Below, one piece after another: positions 26,356 through 35,714 of a DNA stretch of 64,000 bases. The position numbers were made by a program, and so were the translations under genes. Position 1 is the stretch's first letter. The number at the start of each line of letters is the position of its first letter. The notes under the pieces are model-generated. The model was not told the DNA's origin. It saw only the letters and a list, made by a program, of their open reading frames with translations, and ran no database searches. The stretch covers positions 124,001-188,000 of the forward strand of contig NZ_SRYB01000005.1 in NCBI RefSeq assembly GCF_004793975.1, given 5' to 3'. The DNA comes from Lepagella muris (GTDB lineage Bacteria > Bacteroidota > Bacteroidia > Bacteroidales > Muribaculaceae).

Positions 26356-29300
26356 TCAAAGATTGCCTGTGGAAATTAATTCCTTCAGTTTTCTGTTTTC
26401 CCTTTCAAGGGCAGCGACCCTGCCTTTGAGGTCAAGGGTTTCCTTGCCCACGGATATCACGGACAGGAGAGCCGCCTTGCCGTAGTCGAGGGAGAGGGAG
26501 TCGCCACCCTCCACGACCTGCGGGAGTATGCGCTGCCAATACTGCGCGGAAGAGCCGACGTGGATGCCCCTGTCGGGGCGGTCGTTCCATACATGACGGA
26601 ATGAGGGCGCCTTTGCGATGTCATCCAATCGGAGGGAGAGCTGGCTCACGACGGTCTTGTGGCGCATGTCGGAAAGACAGGTTACGCCTCCGGAGCAGAC
26701 GAACCCACCCGATTGTGTGATCTCGGCAGTGATTGACGCGGTGCGGAACTTGATGCCCTTGTAGCCGTTGAGGTGAACGTAGTTGTCGGCGGCGAAGGTG
26801 AGTCCGTACCAATATGTCGAGCCTGTCTTGTCGTCGGGATATTGGGTGATTCCTCCACCACTACCGACCTGCATAAATGAGGCAAAAACTTTTCCGAAGA
26901 ACCTTCCGTCGCCCGTGTGTGAAATTGAAGCCACGTTGCCACCGGTCTTATGTCGGAAAATCCAACCGCGTTTTGCCGCATTGGTTCCCCCGTCCATTGT
27001 GAAGTATGTCGCCCAATCTCCGGTTATTCCTCCATGAGTGCCGAATGTCGCGGTCTTTCCGAAGAGTATGCCATACGACTGGATATTGTTGACACCGTTG
27101 TATAGGGATATGCCGTCGCCTGTTCCGGTGTTTGTCCTCACGGCGAGCTTTGTGGAGGAGAGGTTGCCGTCCTTGTCGACGGAGAACTCGGAGTTTGCAC
27201 CGCATTGCAGCTTGCCGTCGGAGCGGATGGTTCCACCCGCCGTATAGAATGCCTTGCCGTTGTATGTGCGCACCCATGTTGCGTCTGCCATGTAGATGCC
27301 TCCTCCATGAGTGTCGGATTTCCATCCGACATTACCCGTGGTGCCTATCCAACCGTTTGCGTGTATCTGTCCGTTAACGTCAAGTTTCTGCGCAGGTGTG
27401 TTTTGACCGATGCCGACATTGCCATTTGTAGATATAGAGATTGCGTCCACGCTATTATAGCCGATACCGAAACGATTATCACCGTACATACCGACACGGT
27501 AGTAGTTTGTGGTCTGATTCGCATTGTAAAACCGCATGAACGCTCCGCTGCTTGCTTCCTTGCGGTAGAGGGCGATACCTGTTTCGGTGGTGTAGTTGAT
27601 TGTCATCGTACCCGTGATTTTGGTTGAGCCGTTGACATCCAACTTGGTGGAGGGTGTAGTAGTGCCGATGCCCACGTTCTTGTTGCCGAGGATTGCTATT
27701 GCAGGAGAATCGTATGTGCCGCCATAATACGTCCACTTCAACGCATCATTTACAGCGTATGATCCACACACACGAGCCAATACGGTCGTTGCGTCAGAGG
27801 CACAAGCCACCATACCGAATGCCGAGGATGAATCATGAATCAGTGTAACACCCTGTCCCGAAAATCTGACTTTTCTGTTTCCGTTTATCGCTTGCAGGTA
27901 TGCGCCCGAAACAGCTAACGTGAGGTTTCCTGCATTAGTTATCCTTGCAAGCTCCGTGCGGGATGATGCATTGGCACCTTTGTAGAACCCGATCACACCC
28001 GTTTCTGATGCACCGAGCCACAGATTGTTGCTGTTGCCCGAATGAATCATGTTGGCATATAGGGATGCTGCGTTTGTCGCTGCGCTTCCAATGTTGCTTG
28101 CATCCTTTGATGTAAAGGCGATGCTGCCCACAGATGACAATGTGCCCGTTACGTTTGCCGTGCCGTTGAACGACTGCCCCCACAGGGTGCGGGCGGTTAC
28201 AAGTTTGGTAGCACTCGCCACGTTGTCGGTGGTGAGCGCATCGTTGCGGGTTATCAGGGCGGGCTGTGTCGTGGTTGGGGCGATGGATTGGCTGCTGACG
28301 GTGTAGGATGCGGTGCGCAGTGTGGGGATGATGAACCGGCTTGTGTAGAAGTTGTACTTCGCACCGCCGCGTACATAGACGTATTCCGTGGAGGAGTTGG
28401 TTAGCTGCCCCAATCCGCAGACGGGATTTCCTGTCGCGCCCGCACCGGTTATGAACTTGTGGACGACACGTTGTGCCGAAGTCCAACCGTAGGATGATCC
28501 GTTGACGGTGTAGTCAAGCATAAGAGCCATCCTCTTGTCGGTTCGGGTGTTCCATGCGCCGGGAGCATCGTTGCTGCCCTCAATCCTTATGCGCGTCTGC
28601 AATGAGTTGCCGATAGCCATTGTGACGGGGTACCATGTGTTTGCGTCGAGTGCTGTCGCGTCAATGGTGGTCTTGCAGTAGCTTTCGAAGGATTCCTTGT
28701 GGTAGTTGTCGAGACGGTCGGCGTTGAGGTTGTCGCAGAGTGTCGTGGAGGTCACGTTGAATGGCTTCGTGCCTGTCGCGACAGAGGAGGTGATCTGCCC
28801 GGAGAAGTTGCCGAGTACGGAGTAGACGTTCTTCCAGCGATGTGTCGATTCGCCAAGGTCTACAAGGTTCGTGGTGCCGGGATTCAGCTTGTTTGCCTGT
28901 ATGATGAGGTCGCAGTTGGCACCGGCTCCTGCCGCCTTTCCGTTGGTGACAAATCCCAATGTACCGCCTGCTGCTGTTGCAGCGATGTAGTTGTAGCTGG
29001 CACGTCCGAATCCGAGGTGCTTGACGGCTTGGTTAATGTTTATCTGCAACGCCCCTGTCATGGTGTCGCCTGCTTTCTTGACGTATGTGGAGGCGGCGGT
29101 AGCAGCAGTGATGCCATCCGTTATACCATAACCCGATAGAGTCGTAGGCTTGCTCGTGATTGCAGTCCACGACATTGAGGTGGGGATGTCGGAAGCTAAT
29201 GCAATTCTTTGCCAAGCTTTCCATGTGGCACTATCACCATTATAATCCCTTATATATAAACCAACATTACTAACGGTTGACCGCAACAATTGAGAATACC

Positions 29301-32300
29301 AACCATTTGCACTGCGAAAACCTAATACGCCGTAAGCATCCACTCCGCTTGGTTTGTTTGCGGTAGTATTGCTCCCACCTGCAAACGACACCTCAAAACC
29401 TGTCGGTTTCATTGCATTAAGGTCTGCGTATGTTTTGGGATTGATATGGTCGAGTGCTTGATGGCTCGTCAAGAATGTCGCGCCCTTGGTCACGGTGATT
29501 GCGGTGCCGTTCTTGGCTATAGCGGTCACTGCGTTGCCTGTGCCTGTCGTGGTCACGGACAATGCGCTGCCTCCCTCAAGGCTCTTGACCCTTGTGTGCA
29601 GGTCGTAGCCGAGGTTCGCTCCAAGTGCATCGTTGGTGGTTGACGGCGGAGCGGACGTCCCCCATGCTCTCATCAATCCGAATGATGAACCGCCGCTTCC
29701 GCTTGCAGAACCGGAACCCAACGCGCTGACACCTCCCGTGGAGTAGAAGCTCCTGTCAACTTTCAGAGCCTTGTTTACGGAATCCCAAGATATTGTCGCA
29801 TCGCCTATCTTGATGCCAGATGCGGACGCGGTTATCAGACCTGTCACGCCCAATGTGCCACTGACATGAAGTTTGTATGATGGGGATGTCGTCCCCACGC
29901 CGACATTTCCGCCGTGCACAACATACAGAGCCGAGTTGCCGATGTAGACATTGCCCGATTCATTGTTGATGCGGAAGGGTCTGAGCGCATTATACGTCCC
30001 TCCGGCATCATCCTTTGCGGTCAGCATGAAATATGTGTTTGCCCCGTCCTGCCGGATGAAGAATCCGTAGCTGCCGTATTTGGCGCGGAATGCGTTGGCG
30101 GACGTGGAAACCACCTCGCCTGTGAAGTTGCCACCGGTGGCGTAGAGTGTAGCCCAACGCGCAGTCGCACTGCCGAGAGTCAACTTGGTCGTCGCGGCAT
30201 CGTAAGGCTTGAATGCGGAGGCGTTTAATATCACGGATTTTGTATCGTCATCGTTGGCTTTCAGTGCGATGTTTGCAGTGCTATGGAGTGTGAGCGCACC
30301 GTTGGCTTTTATTGTCATGGCAGCGGAACCAGTGATATTCCCGACACTTGTGAGGTTGCCCGTGACATTTGCAGTGCCATCAAATGATTTGCCCCACAGG
30401 GTGCGTGCGGTCTGCAATTTCGAGGCGGAAGCCACGTTGTCGGTGGTGAAGGCAATCGTCTTTATATCATCGTTCCATCCCGACATGTCCTCTTTCGCAT
30501 TACGATAATAGACATGATTGTTGCCTCGTCCAGAAAAGATCTGCCATGCTCGAGCCATACCATTCCCTATGGAGATCCCACTTTTGTATGCCATTGTAGT
30601 TACATCTGTAACATTGCCGTTAGCTTGCCACATAAAAGCATTAGAGGGTATATCCGAAGCATTATCGAATGTAATGGCAGTTATATATTTAGCAGTTAAA
30701 CTCCCGTTATGCACACCGTCCAACATGTCGGCATTAAGGTTGGTGTTGACCGTACCGTTGCTTATCGGGGCGTTGCCGTTTGCGTTGCCGAACGTGTATG
30801 TCCCTGCTGTGATTGTGCCAGCGTTCATATACACGGGACGGTTTGCCGCCCCCACCGTGGAAGACGATGCGGTGGCTGTTCCCAAACTAAGATATATCGG
30901 TTTCACCCCACTTCCGACGGTGGCTGAGCCGAGTTTTGAAGCCACGTCCGCAGTTCCCTTGAATGTTGCATCAACAAAACGGCTGATCCGTGTACTTGCC
31001 GACAATAATGTGAATGTGGTGTCCGTCGGTGTGGAAGTGTTTCCCGTCCAATCTATCGTAGCCTGCAATGCGAAGAGATTTAGGTTGTATGTCACATACT
31101 GACCTTTCAGTATAAGATACACCTGTCCTGCGGCATTGACACCGATGTCCCACGTGGCTGAGGATTGGTTAGTCACAAATCCTCTTATGCCTACACCGTT
31201 ACGTCTGCCGGCATATATGTCGATCACTGCCTTTTCGGTTCCTCCGAAGCCGCCTATGTCACCCGTTATGTGTAGCGAGTCAAAGGTGGAATTGGATGAT
31301 GTGGGCAGTGTGCCGAGAAGTATGTATTTTGTTCCTGTTTCAAGAGTCCTACCGGAGCATACACGGGTGAATCGGGATGCGTGAAGACCGTCCAACAAAT
31401 CTGCATTGAGATTCGTCACAAGATTGGTGTTTGCCATCGAGCCCCCCGAAAGTTTCAGATAGAGGGCATCCGTCTTACCCTTGATGTAGTTCCAAACAAA
31501 TGTTGCCTTCCTACGGTAATAGTTGTTGCCGGCAGGTGTTGACGCATGGGATGTCACAAACAGGGTGGAGTCTGTGACGTTGGAATCCCCCTCCGTCAGC
31601 TTGTTGATTAGCGCGGTGACACCGGGAGCGGTGCCGTTGGTGCCGTCGGTCTTTATATAGGATGCCAACAGCGTCTTGTCTGCCTTGTTGGTGTATAGAT
31701 CGTAGCCTAATTTCGCAGAGAGGACGTGGAGCGACTTGTCTGCGGTGTAGTCAGTCCACCCGTCCAAGCGGGAGTAGGAACTTCCCGAACCGCTGCCCGA
31801 CACATTGCCGTTGCCGAGGGCGGAGACGCCTCCCGTGGAATATATGCCCGTATTAAACTTCAATGCCTTGCTTGCGGAATCCCATGTGATTGTGCAGTCT
31901 CCTATCCTCACGCTTGCCAGGGTTGCCTGCCCTGTCGTGCGCAGTGTGCCCGTCACGTCAAGATTATAGGCGGGAGCGGTCTGTCCAATACCGACGTTAC
32001 CGTTTGTATGCACCGATATTTTCTCGGTGCCGGCGACGCAGATGCGCAGGTTGTAGCCGCTATCCGTATCTATGTATCGCAGATAGGCACGCTCATATAC
32101 CTTTGTGGAGGTGCCTATGGTCGATGCATGGGTAGTGGTGGGGATGATGTTGCCTGTGCCTGTAATGTCGCCGCTGACGTTCGCCGTGCCGTTGAACGAC
32201 TGCCCCCACAGGGTGCGGGCGGTCTGGAGCTTCGTGGCGGTGGATATATTGCCATAAAGATTTACTCCGGATGTGTCATACACCACGGAGAGACCCGCGG

Positions 32301-34230
32301 CCGTGCCGTCGGATTCACACGGCACGGAAATGAACTCGGAAAGAAGATTTGCCTTATATCCGACAAAATAGTGGTTGCGTCCGCTCCCTGTCTTGTAGAG
32401 CGCGATATAATACTTGCCGTTGTATGACACTACCCTCGGGCGCAGATATGTGGTGTCGTCCGTGATCATCTTGCGGTAGGTGCGGTTATAGCAGCACATC
32501 GCTATGATTTTCTGAACCACAGTGCCTGCCATGTTGCCTCCACGCTGACCATACATATAGCCGATGATGCCCGCGTCAGATCCACCGTCGCCCTCGGTCT
32601 TGTTGTACCATGTGGTCACGTCGGCGATAAGCAGGTAGCTCGGCTTGCCGCCGTTGTCTGAAACGCCGAAACTCATGTAATGATAGTTGCCCACCGCCTT
32701 CGGTGTGACCGCCTTTGTCGTGCCTCCGATCGTGATTGAGAGCTGGTCAGAGGCATTGTTCGTGAAGGCAGTGAACAATCCGCCTGCGTGTATCCCGTCC
32801 AGGAGGTCGGCATCAAGGCCGCTGCCGGAGCCGTCAACGGTCTTCAGCTTCGCCAGCACATCCGCTGCCGTGTAGGATGACTTGGGCAGGGCATAGGTGG
32901 AGTAGTTGCCGGAATCAAGCACATTGTATGTCCCGCTGTTTCCTGTCCCGACAGTGAGATGTCCCGTCTTGCTTCTAAGGTGGGTCGCCGCCGTGGACGT
33001 TGCCCCGACGCTCCCTATGACGGTGCGCGTGCCGTCAAAAAACAGTATTCCTCCGGATGTCTCGTTCTTACCATATATGTATGATCCTTGCGGAATCACG
33101 ATTGAATTGGAGAACGTCTTCTGTCCGGATATTGTCTGCGCTCCATTCAGATTCACATAATTCGCGAGCGACTGGTGGCTCGTGAGGAATGTCGCGCCCT
33201 TGGTCACGGTGATTGCGGTGCCGCTCTTGGCTATCGCGGTCACTGCGTTGCCCGTGCCTGTCGTGGTCACGGACAATGCGCTGCCACCCTCAAGGCTCTT
33301 GACCCTTGTGTGCAGGTCATAGCCGAGGTTCGCAGCGAGTGCATCTGTGGTGTTTGTTCCGGGGTCGGCGGATGGCCACGCCTTCATCAGACCATACGAG
33401 CCGCCACCGCCGCTGCCCGACACATTGCCGTTGCCGAGGGCGGACACACCGCCGACGGAGTAGAAGCCGTATTTCGCCTTGATCGCGTACTCGCCGTTGC
33501 CGAGCGACACTTTCTCGAACAGGTCGTTGAACGTGGTTTTGTCGAGCTTGCCGTCGAGGGAGGTCTGCAATCCGGTGATCTTGGAAATAGGGAGGGTCGG
33601 GATGTCGGTGGCGGAAAGCGTGGCGCCGGATGTCACACGTCCGTAGGCATCGACAGTGAGCTTCGTGTAGGTGCCGGCGGTCACGCCGCTCTCGGCAAGT
33701 GATAGGGTGCGGTCTGCCGAAAGGTCTCCCCCACCCGTCAATCCTGTTCCGGCGGAAATCGTCGTGCTCTTGTCGGCTTTCTTTGCAATGTCGGCACTGG
33801 GACAGCTCACGTCGCCGTCGCCTTCGAGGGCGTCGAGGAGGGTGAGGACCCATTGGCGGTCTTCGTCGCTCATGCCGGCAATTATTGTGAGGCGGTCGGC
33901 TATGGAGCCGTCGATGTATAGGGACATCCCCCCACCCTTCCCGCCTGTGGGGATCCACTGTCCGGCTTCGCTGCGGTAGACATCGCCGGGGATTGTGTCG
34001 CCAACGACGGCGTACCATCCGGGGAGTGGACAGGGGTAACGACGGCGGAGGTCGTCGATGGTGGCGTACAGTCCTTTCATGGCTCCGCGGAAGTTGCGTG
34101 CCTCGAACCAACCTTTTACGTTTAGGTCGTGGTCGATGCATGCGTTGCCGTTGAGTTCGAGGTCGCCGCCGATGACGGTGTTCTGGGAGACGTTGAGATG
34201 GCCTTGTATGTCTTGGCTGTCTTTGCTCAT
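26356..34230 (-). CDS. Long tail fibre with C-terminal S74-type chaperone domain (2624 aa)
   Basis: A trimeric fibre for host binding. Many LDG-H repeats are visible (NADLLDGLHAS, NADMLDGVHNG), as are repeated ARTLWGQSFNGTANV motifs and several YSTGGVSALGNGNVSGSG motifs, marking tandem growth of the shaft. The last 110 residues (LSDMRHKTVVSQLS to the end) fit a peptidase S74 intramolecular chaperone: the Ser-Asp-x-Arg motif, then a C-terminal coiled coil (VAALERENRKLKELI). In that family the domain trimerises the shaft and then cuts itself off. The N-terminus (DLNVKGWFEARNFRGAMKG) probably docks to the tail. A 200-bp near-identical repeat occurs twice, making the gene prone to deletion or length change. 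Confidence 0.9.
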   Translation of the reverse strand: MSKDSQDIQGHLNVSQNTVIGGDLELNGNACIDHDLNVKGWFEARNFRGAMKGLYATIDDLRRRYPCPLPGWYAVVGDTIPGDVYRSEAGQWIPTGGKGGGMSLYIDGSIADRLTIIAGMSDEDRQWVLTLLDALEGDGDVSCPSADIAKKADKSTTISAGTGLTGGGDLSADRTLSLAESGVTAGTYTKLTVDAYGRVTSGATLSATDIPTLPISKITGLQTSLDGKLDKTTFNDLFEKVSLGNGEYAIKAKYGFYSVGGVSALGNGNVSGSGGGGSYGLMKAWPSADPGTNTTDALAANLGYDLHTRVKSLEGGSALSVTTTGTGNAVTAIAKSGTAITVTKGATFLTSHQSLANYVNLNGAQTISGQKTFSNSIVIPQGSYIYGKNETSGGILFFDGTRTVIGSVGATSTAATHLRSKTGHLTVGTGNSGTYNVLDSGNYSTYALPKSSYTAADVLAKLKTVDGSGSGLDADLLDGIHAGGLFTAFTNNASDQLSITIGGTTKAVTPKAVGNYHYMSFGVSDNGGKPSYLLIADVTTWYNKTEGDGGSDAGIIGYMYGQRGGNMAGTVVQKIIAMCCYNRTYRKMITDDTTYLRPRVVSYNGKYYIALYKTGSGRNHYFVGYKANLLSEFISVPCESDGTAAGLSVVYDTSGVNLYGNISTATKLQTARTLWGQSFNGTANVSGDITGTGNIIPTTTHASTIGTSTKVYERAYLRYIDTDSGYNLRICVAGTEKISVHTNGNVGIGQTAPAYNLDVTGTLRTTGQATLASVRIGDCTITWDSASKALKFNTGIYSTGGVSALGNGNVSGSGSGSSYSRLDGWTDYTADKSLHVLSAKLGYDLYTNKADKTLLASYIKTDGTNGTAPGVTALINKLTEGDSNVTDSTLFVTSHASTPAGNNYYRRKATFVWNYIKGKTDALYLKLSGGSMANTNLVTNLNADLLDGLHASRFTRVCSGRTLETGTKYILLGTLPTSSNSTFDSLHITGDIGGFGGTEKAVIDIYAGRRNGVGIRGFVTNQSSATWDIGVNAAGQVYLILKGQYVTYNLNLFALQATIDWTGNTSTPTDTTFTLLSASTRISRFVDATFKGTADVASKLGSATVGSGVKPIYLSLGTATASSSTVGAANRPVYMNAGTITAGTYTFGNANGNAPISNGTVNTNLNADMLDGVHNGSLTAKYITAITFDNASDIPSNAFMWQANGNVTDVTTMAYKSGISIGNGMARAWQIFSGRGNNHVYYRNAKEDMSGWNDDIKTIAFTTDNVASASKLQTARTLWGKSFDGTANVTGNLTSVGNITGSAAMTIKANGALTLHSTANIALKANDDDTKSVILNASAFKPYDAATTKLTLGSATARWATLYATGGNFTGEVVSTSANAFRAKYGSYGFFIRQDGANTYFMLTAKDDAGGTYNALRPFRINNESGNVYIGNSALYVVHGGNVGVGTTSPSYKLHVSGTLGVTGLITASASGIKIGDATISWDSVNKALKVDRSFYSTGGVSALGSGSASGSGGSSFGLMRAWGTSAPPSTTNDALGANLGYDLHTRVKSLEGGSALSVTTTGTGNAVTAIAKNGTAITVTKGATFLTSHQALDHINPKTYADLNAMKPTGFEVSFAGGSNTTANKPSGVDAYGVLGFRSANGWYSQLLRSTVSNVGLYIRDYNGDSATWKAWQRIALASDIPTSMSWTAITSKPTTLSGYGITDGITAATAASTYVKKAGDTMTGALQININQAVKHLGFGRASYNYIAATAAGGTLGFVTNGKAAGAGANCDLIIQANKLNPGTTNLVDLGESTHRWKNVYSVLGNFSGQITSSVATGTKPFNVTSTTLCDNLNADRLDNYHKESFESYCKTTIDATALDANTWYPVTMAIGNSLQTRIRIEGSNDAPGAWNTRTDKRMALMLDYTVNGSSYGWTSAQRVVHKFITGAGATGNPVCGLGQLTNSSTEYVYVRGGAKYNFYTSRFIIPTLRTASYTVSSQSIAPTTTQPALITRNDALTTDNVASATKLVTARTLWGQSFNGTANVTGTLSSVGSIAFTSKDASNIGSAATNAASLYANMIHSGNSNNLWLGASETGVIGFYKGANASSRTELARITNAGNLTLAVSGAYLQAINGNRKVRFSGQGVTLIHDSSSAFGMVACASDATTVLARVCGSYAVNDALKWTYYGGTYDSPAIAILGNKNVGIGTTTPSTKLDVNGSTKITGTMTINYTTETGIALYRKEASSGAFMRFYNANQTTNYYRVGMYGDNRFGIGYNSVDAISISTNGNVGIGQNTPAQKLDVNGQIHANGWIGTTGNVGWKSDTHGGGIYMADATWVRTYNGKAFYTAGGTIRSDGKLQCGANSEFSVDKDGNLSSTKLAVRTNTGTGDGISLYNGVNNIQSYGILFGKTATFGTHGGITGDWATYFTMDGGTNAAKRGWIFRHKTGGNVASISHTGDGRFFGKVFASFMQVGSGGGITQYPDDKTGSTYWYGLTFAADNYVHLNGYKGIKFRTASITAEITQSGGFVCSGGVTCLSDMRHKTVVSQLSLRLDDIAKAPSFRHVWNDRPDRGIHVGSSAQYWQRILPQVVEGGDSLSLDYGKAALLSVISVGKETLDLKGRVAALERENRKLKELISTGNL
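29457..29650 (-). repeat. Long near-identical repeat in the fibre gene, copy 1
   Basis: This stretch, encoding LGYDLHTRVKSLEGGSALSV and the following LTSHQ segment, is nearly identical to 33171-33364, 3.7 kb away in the same orientation. By eye only a small fraction of bases differ, far fewer than between the other fibre repeats. Confidence 0.85.
33171..33364 (-). repeat. Long near-identical repeat in the fibre gene, copy 2
   Basis: Partner of 29457-29650. Homologous recombination between the two would remove about 3.7 kb in frame or duplicate it. Confidence 0.85.
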
Positions 34231-34261
34231 CGTGGATGGGGTTTGTTTTTTTTGCTTTTGG

Positions 34262-34306
34262 AGAGGATCCCCTCGGCCGTGGCCTCGGGCACGGGACTCC
34301 AGTAAT
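34262..34306 (-). repeat. Non-coding B module between fibre and connector genes
   Basis: Read on the minus strand the DNA would encode DYWSPVPEATAEGIL, plainly a B module, but it lies between the stop of the 213-aa gene (34312) and the fibre start (34230), out of frame with the upstream gene. It shows that the module can exist outside a coding sequence. The gap contains nothing else of note. Confidence 0.7.
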
Positions 34307-34311
34307 CGGGA

Positions 34312-34953
34312 CTATATCATGGATTTGGAAAGTTCGAGCATTGTGGTGGCGAGCTGGTCGCCGAGTGCCGCGAGGACGAGGGAGGCGGCACGGTAGACTG
34401 TGGCGCTGTAGAGGTCTTCGGGGATGTCGAGTGCCCCGTCGGCATCGATGCGGGGGATGGGGAGGTAGCACGCCTGTGCGATTGTGGCGTCGGCGTTGCG
34501 GCAGGAGTAGAATTCGAGCACCTTGCCTTCGGCGCGACGGACGAGTGCGACAACGGGGCGTTCCGGGTTGCCGCATATCCCTTTGAAGGGGGATGCCTGC
34601 TGCCTGTAGATAGGGTCGGATTCGGTGATTGCCTCGAAGACGGGACGGTCCCAGTCGCTCATCTGGAATGATATTAGGCGCATGAAGTCGTCGGGGAGGA
34701 CGAGGAATCCTTTTCCGTCGGAGCCGATGAAGAATGTGGATTCCTCGCCGGGTTCGAGTATGTGTCCGGATTCGAGCATGAACAGTGGGGCTTCCATCTC
34801 GACAAGGCGGAGTGCGTCGGGGAGCTTCGCCTTTATGAGTGTGTCGAGGGTGAGCGTGTCGGAGTCGCCGACGGCAAGGAGGGGGGTGTCGGTACGGTTC
34901 ATGTCGATGGCGACACGGACGGCACGGGTAAGTTCGTCGGTCTTGACTTTCAT
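34312..34953 (-). CDS. Candidate head-to-tail connector/adaptor protein (213 aa)
   Basis: Sequence runs LTRAVRVAIDMNRTD at the N-terminus, then helices and strands ending in SLVLAALGDQLATTMLELSK. Size, helical ends and its place between the capsid and fibre genes fit a gp4/gp11-type adaptor that docks under the portal. I could not match specific residues to a named family, so an accessory capsid protein is also possible. A non-coding B repeat follows its stop. Confidence 0.5.
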   Translation of the reverse strand: MKVKTDELTRAVRVAIDMNRTDTPLLAVGDSDTLTLDTLIKAKLPDALRLVEMEAPLFMLESGHILEPGEESTFFIGSDGKGFLVLPDDFMRLISFQMSDWDRPVFEAITESDPIYRQQASPFKGICGNPERPVVALVRRAEGKVLEFYSCRNADATIAQACYLPIPRIDADGALDIPEDLYSATVYRAASLVLAALGDQLATTMLELSKSMI

Positions 34954-34957
34954 GCCA

Positions 34958-35638
34958 TCATGCTATGATGATTTCCAGTCCGTGGGATCGTGCGGCGGAT
35001 TTTGCCTGTGCGGTGGTGCGGACCTCGCGCTCTTCGTAGCCGAATTCTTTCTTGAGGTATTCGCGGGCATCGGGGAGACAGGCAAATTCCATTACGTGGG
35101 GAGCGGAGGCTGACTCGCTGGCGGCAGGGATGGAGCCCGAGGCCATGACCTCGGGCTCAGGACTCAAGGCGGCGGAGGGAGCTTCCGGAGATGGAATCTC
35201 CGGGACGGGGACGCCTTCGGCGCGAAACTGACGCTGGGCGGCGACGGAGGAGGCTTGCTCCGGGGCGGAGCAAGGGGATTGACCTGAAGCAACATCAGCG
35301 GGGGAAGGGGCTGGAGCGGAGCAAGGGGATTGGGGAGCAACCCCGGCGGCGGGGGCTTCTACGACCGGGAGGGAGGGGGCGGGATTGGTGTGGACGCGGA
35401 TCTCCTCGTTGAGGGGGATGGTGCGGACACTGCGGATTTTTCCGGCACGGAAGTCGGGGGACTGCTCTATGGCGAGCTGGATGACGGGGTTGTCGGTCGT
35501 GTAGGTGGCGGGGATGATGCCGTTGGGGGTCTTGGAGCCTCCGGAGAATGAGATCTGGACGCAGCCTTTGCCGAATGGGATGCGCGCGCCCCATTCTATG
35601 AGTCCGTAGACGCCGTAGGTAGTTTTTCTTTTTTTCAT
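34958..35638 (-). CDS. Capsid-associated protein with repeat-bearing linker (226 aa)
   Basis: Two ordered ends flank a Pro/Ala/Ser-rich linker. Residues 1-75 (TTYGVYGLIEWGARIPFGKG) form a beta-rich domain; residues about 178-226 (FACLPDAREYLKKEFGYEER) form a small alpha/beta domain. The linker (about 80-175) holds a duplicated QSPCSAP motif and an A+B dispersed repeat (QFRAEGVPVPEIPSPE). It directly follows the major capsid gene, which suggests a head decoration or head-fibre role. The linker is probably disordered. Confidence 0.6.
   Translation of the reverse strand: MKKRKTTYGVYGLIEWGARIPFGKGCVQISFSGGSKTPNGIIPATYTTDNPVIQLAIEQSPDFRAGKIRSVRTIPLNEEIRVHTNPAPSLPVVEAPAAGVAPQSPCSAPAPSPADVASGQSPCSAPEQASSVAAQRQFRAEGVPVPEIPSPEAPSAALSPEPEVMASGSIPAASESASAPHVMEFACLPDAREYLKKEFGYEEREVRTTAQAKSAARSHGLEIIIA
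35125..35231 (-). repeat. Composite A+B repeat inside the capsid-associated gene
   Basis: It encodes QFRAEGVPVPEIPSPE followed by LSPEPEVMASGSIPA. The A palindrome CCGGAGA-TGGAA-TCTCCGG is intact. This is the third gene to carry the module. Confidence 0.85.
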
Positions 35639-35714
35639 GTGGGGTATTTTTTAGGATGAGGGAGGGGCGGAGCTGTGCCTCCCCTCCCCCTCGGGATTAT
35701 GTCTGCATCGGGGA

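Noticed and set aside
26356..34230. Diversity-generating retroelement target in the fibre gene
   Set aside because: No reverse transcriptase gene and no template-repeat arrangement were seen; the repeats are in one orientation and within the same gene.
33317..34576. 419-codon Arg/Pro-rich frame on the minus strand
   Set aside because: Overlaps the fibre and connector genes in another frame and has shadow-like composition.
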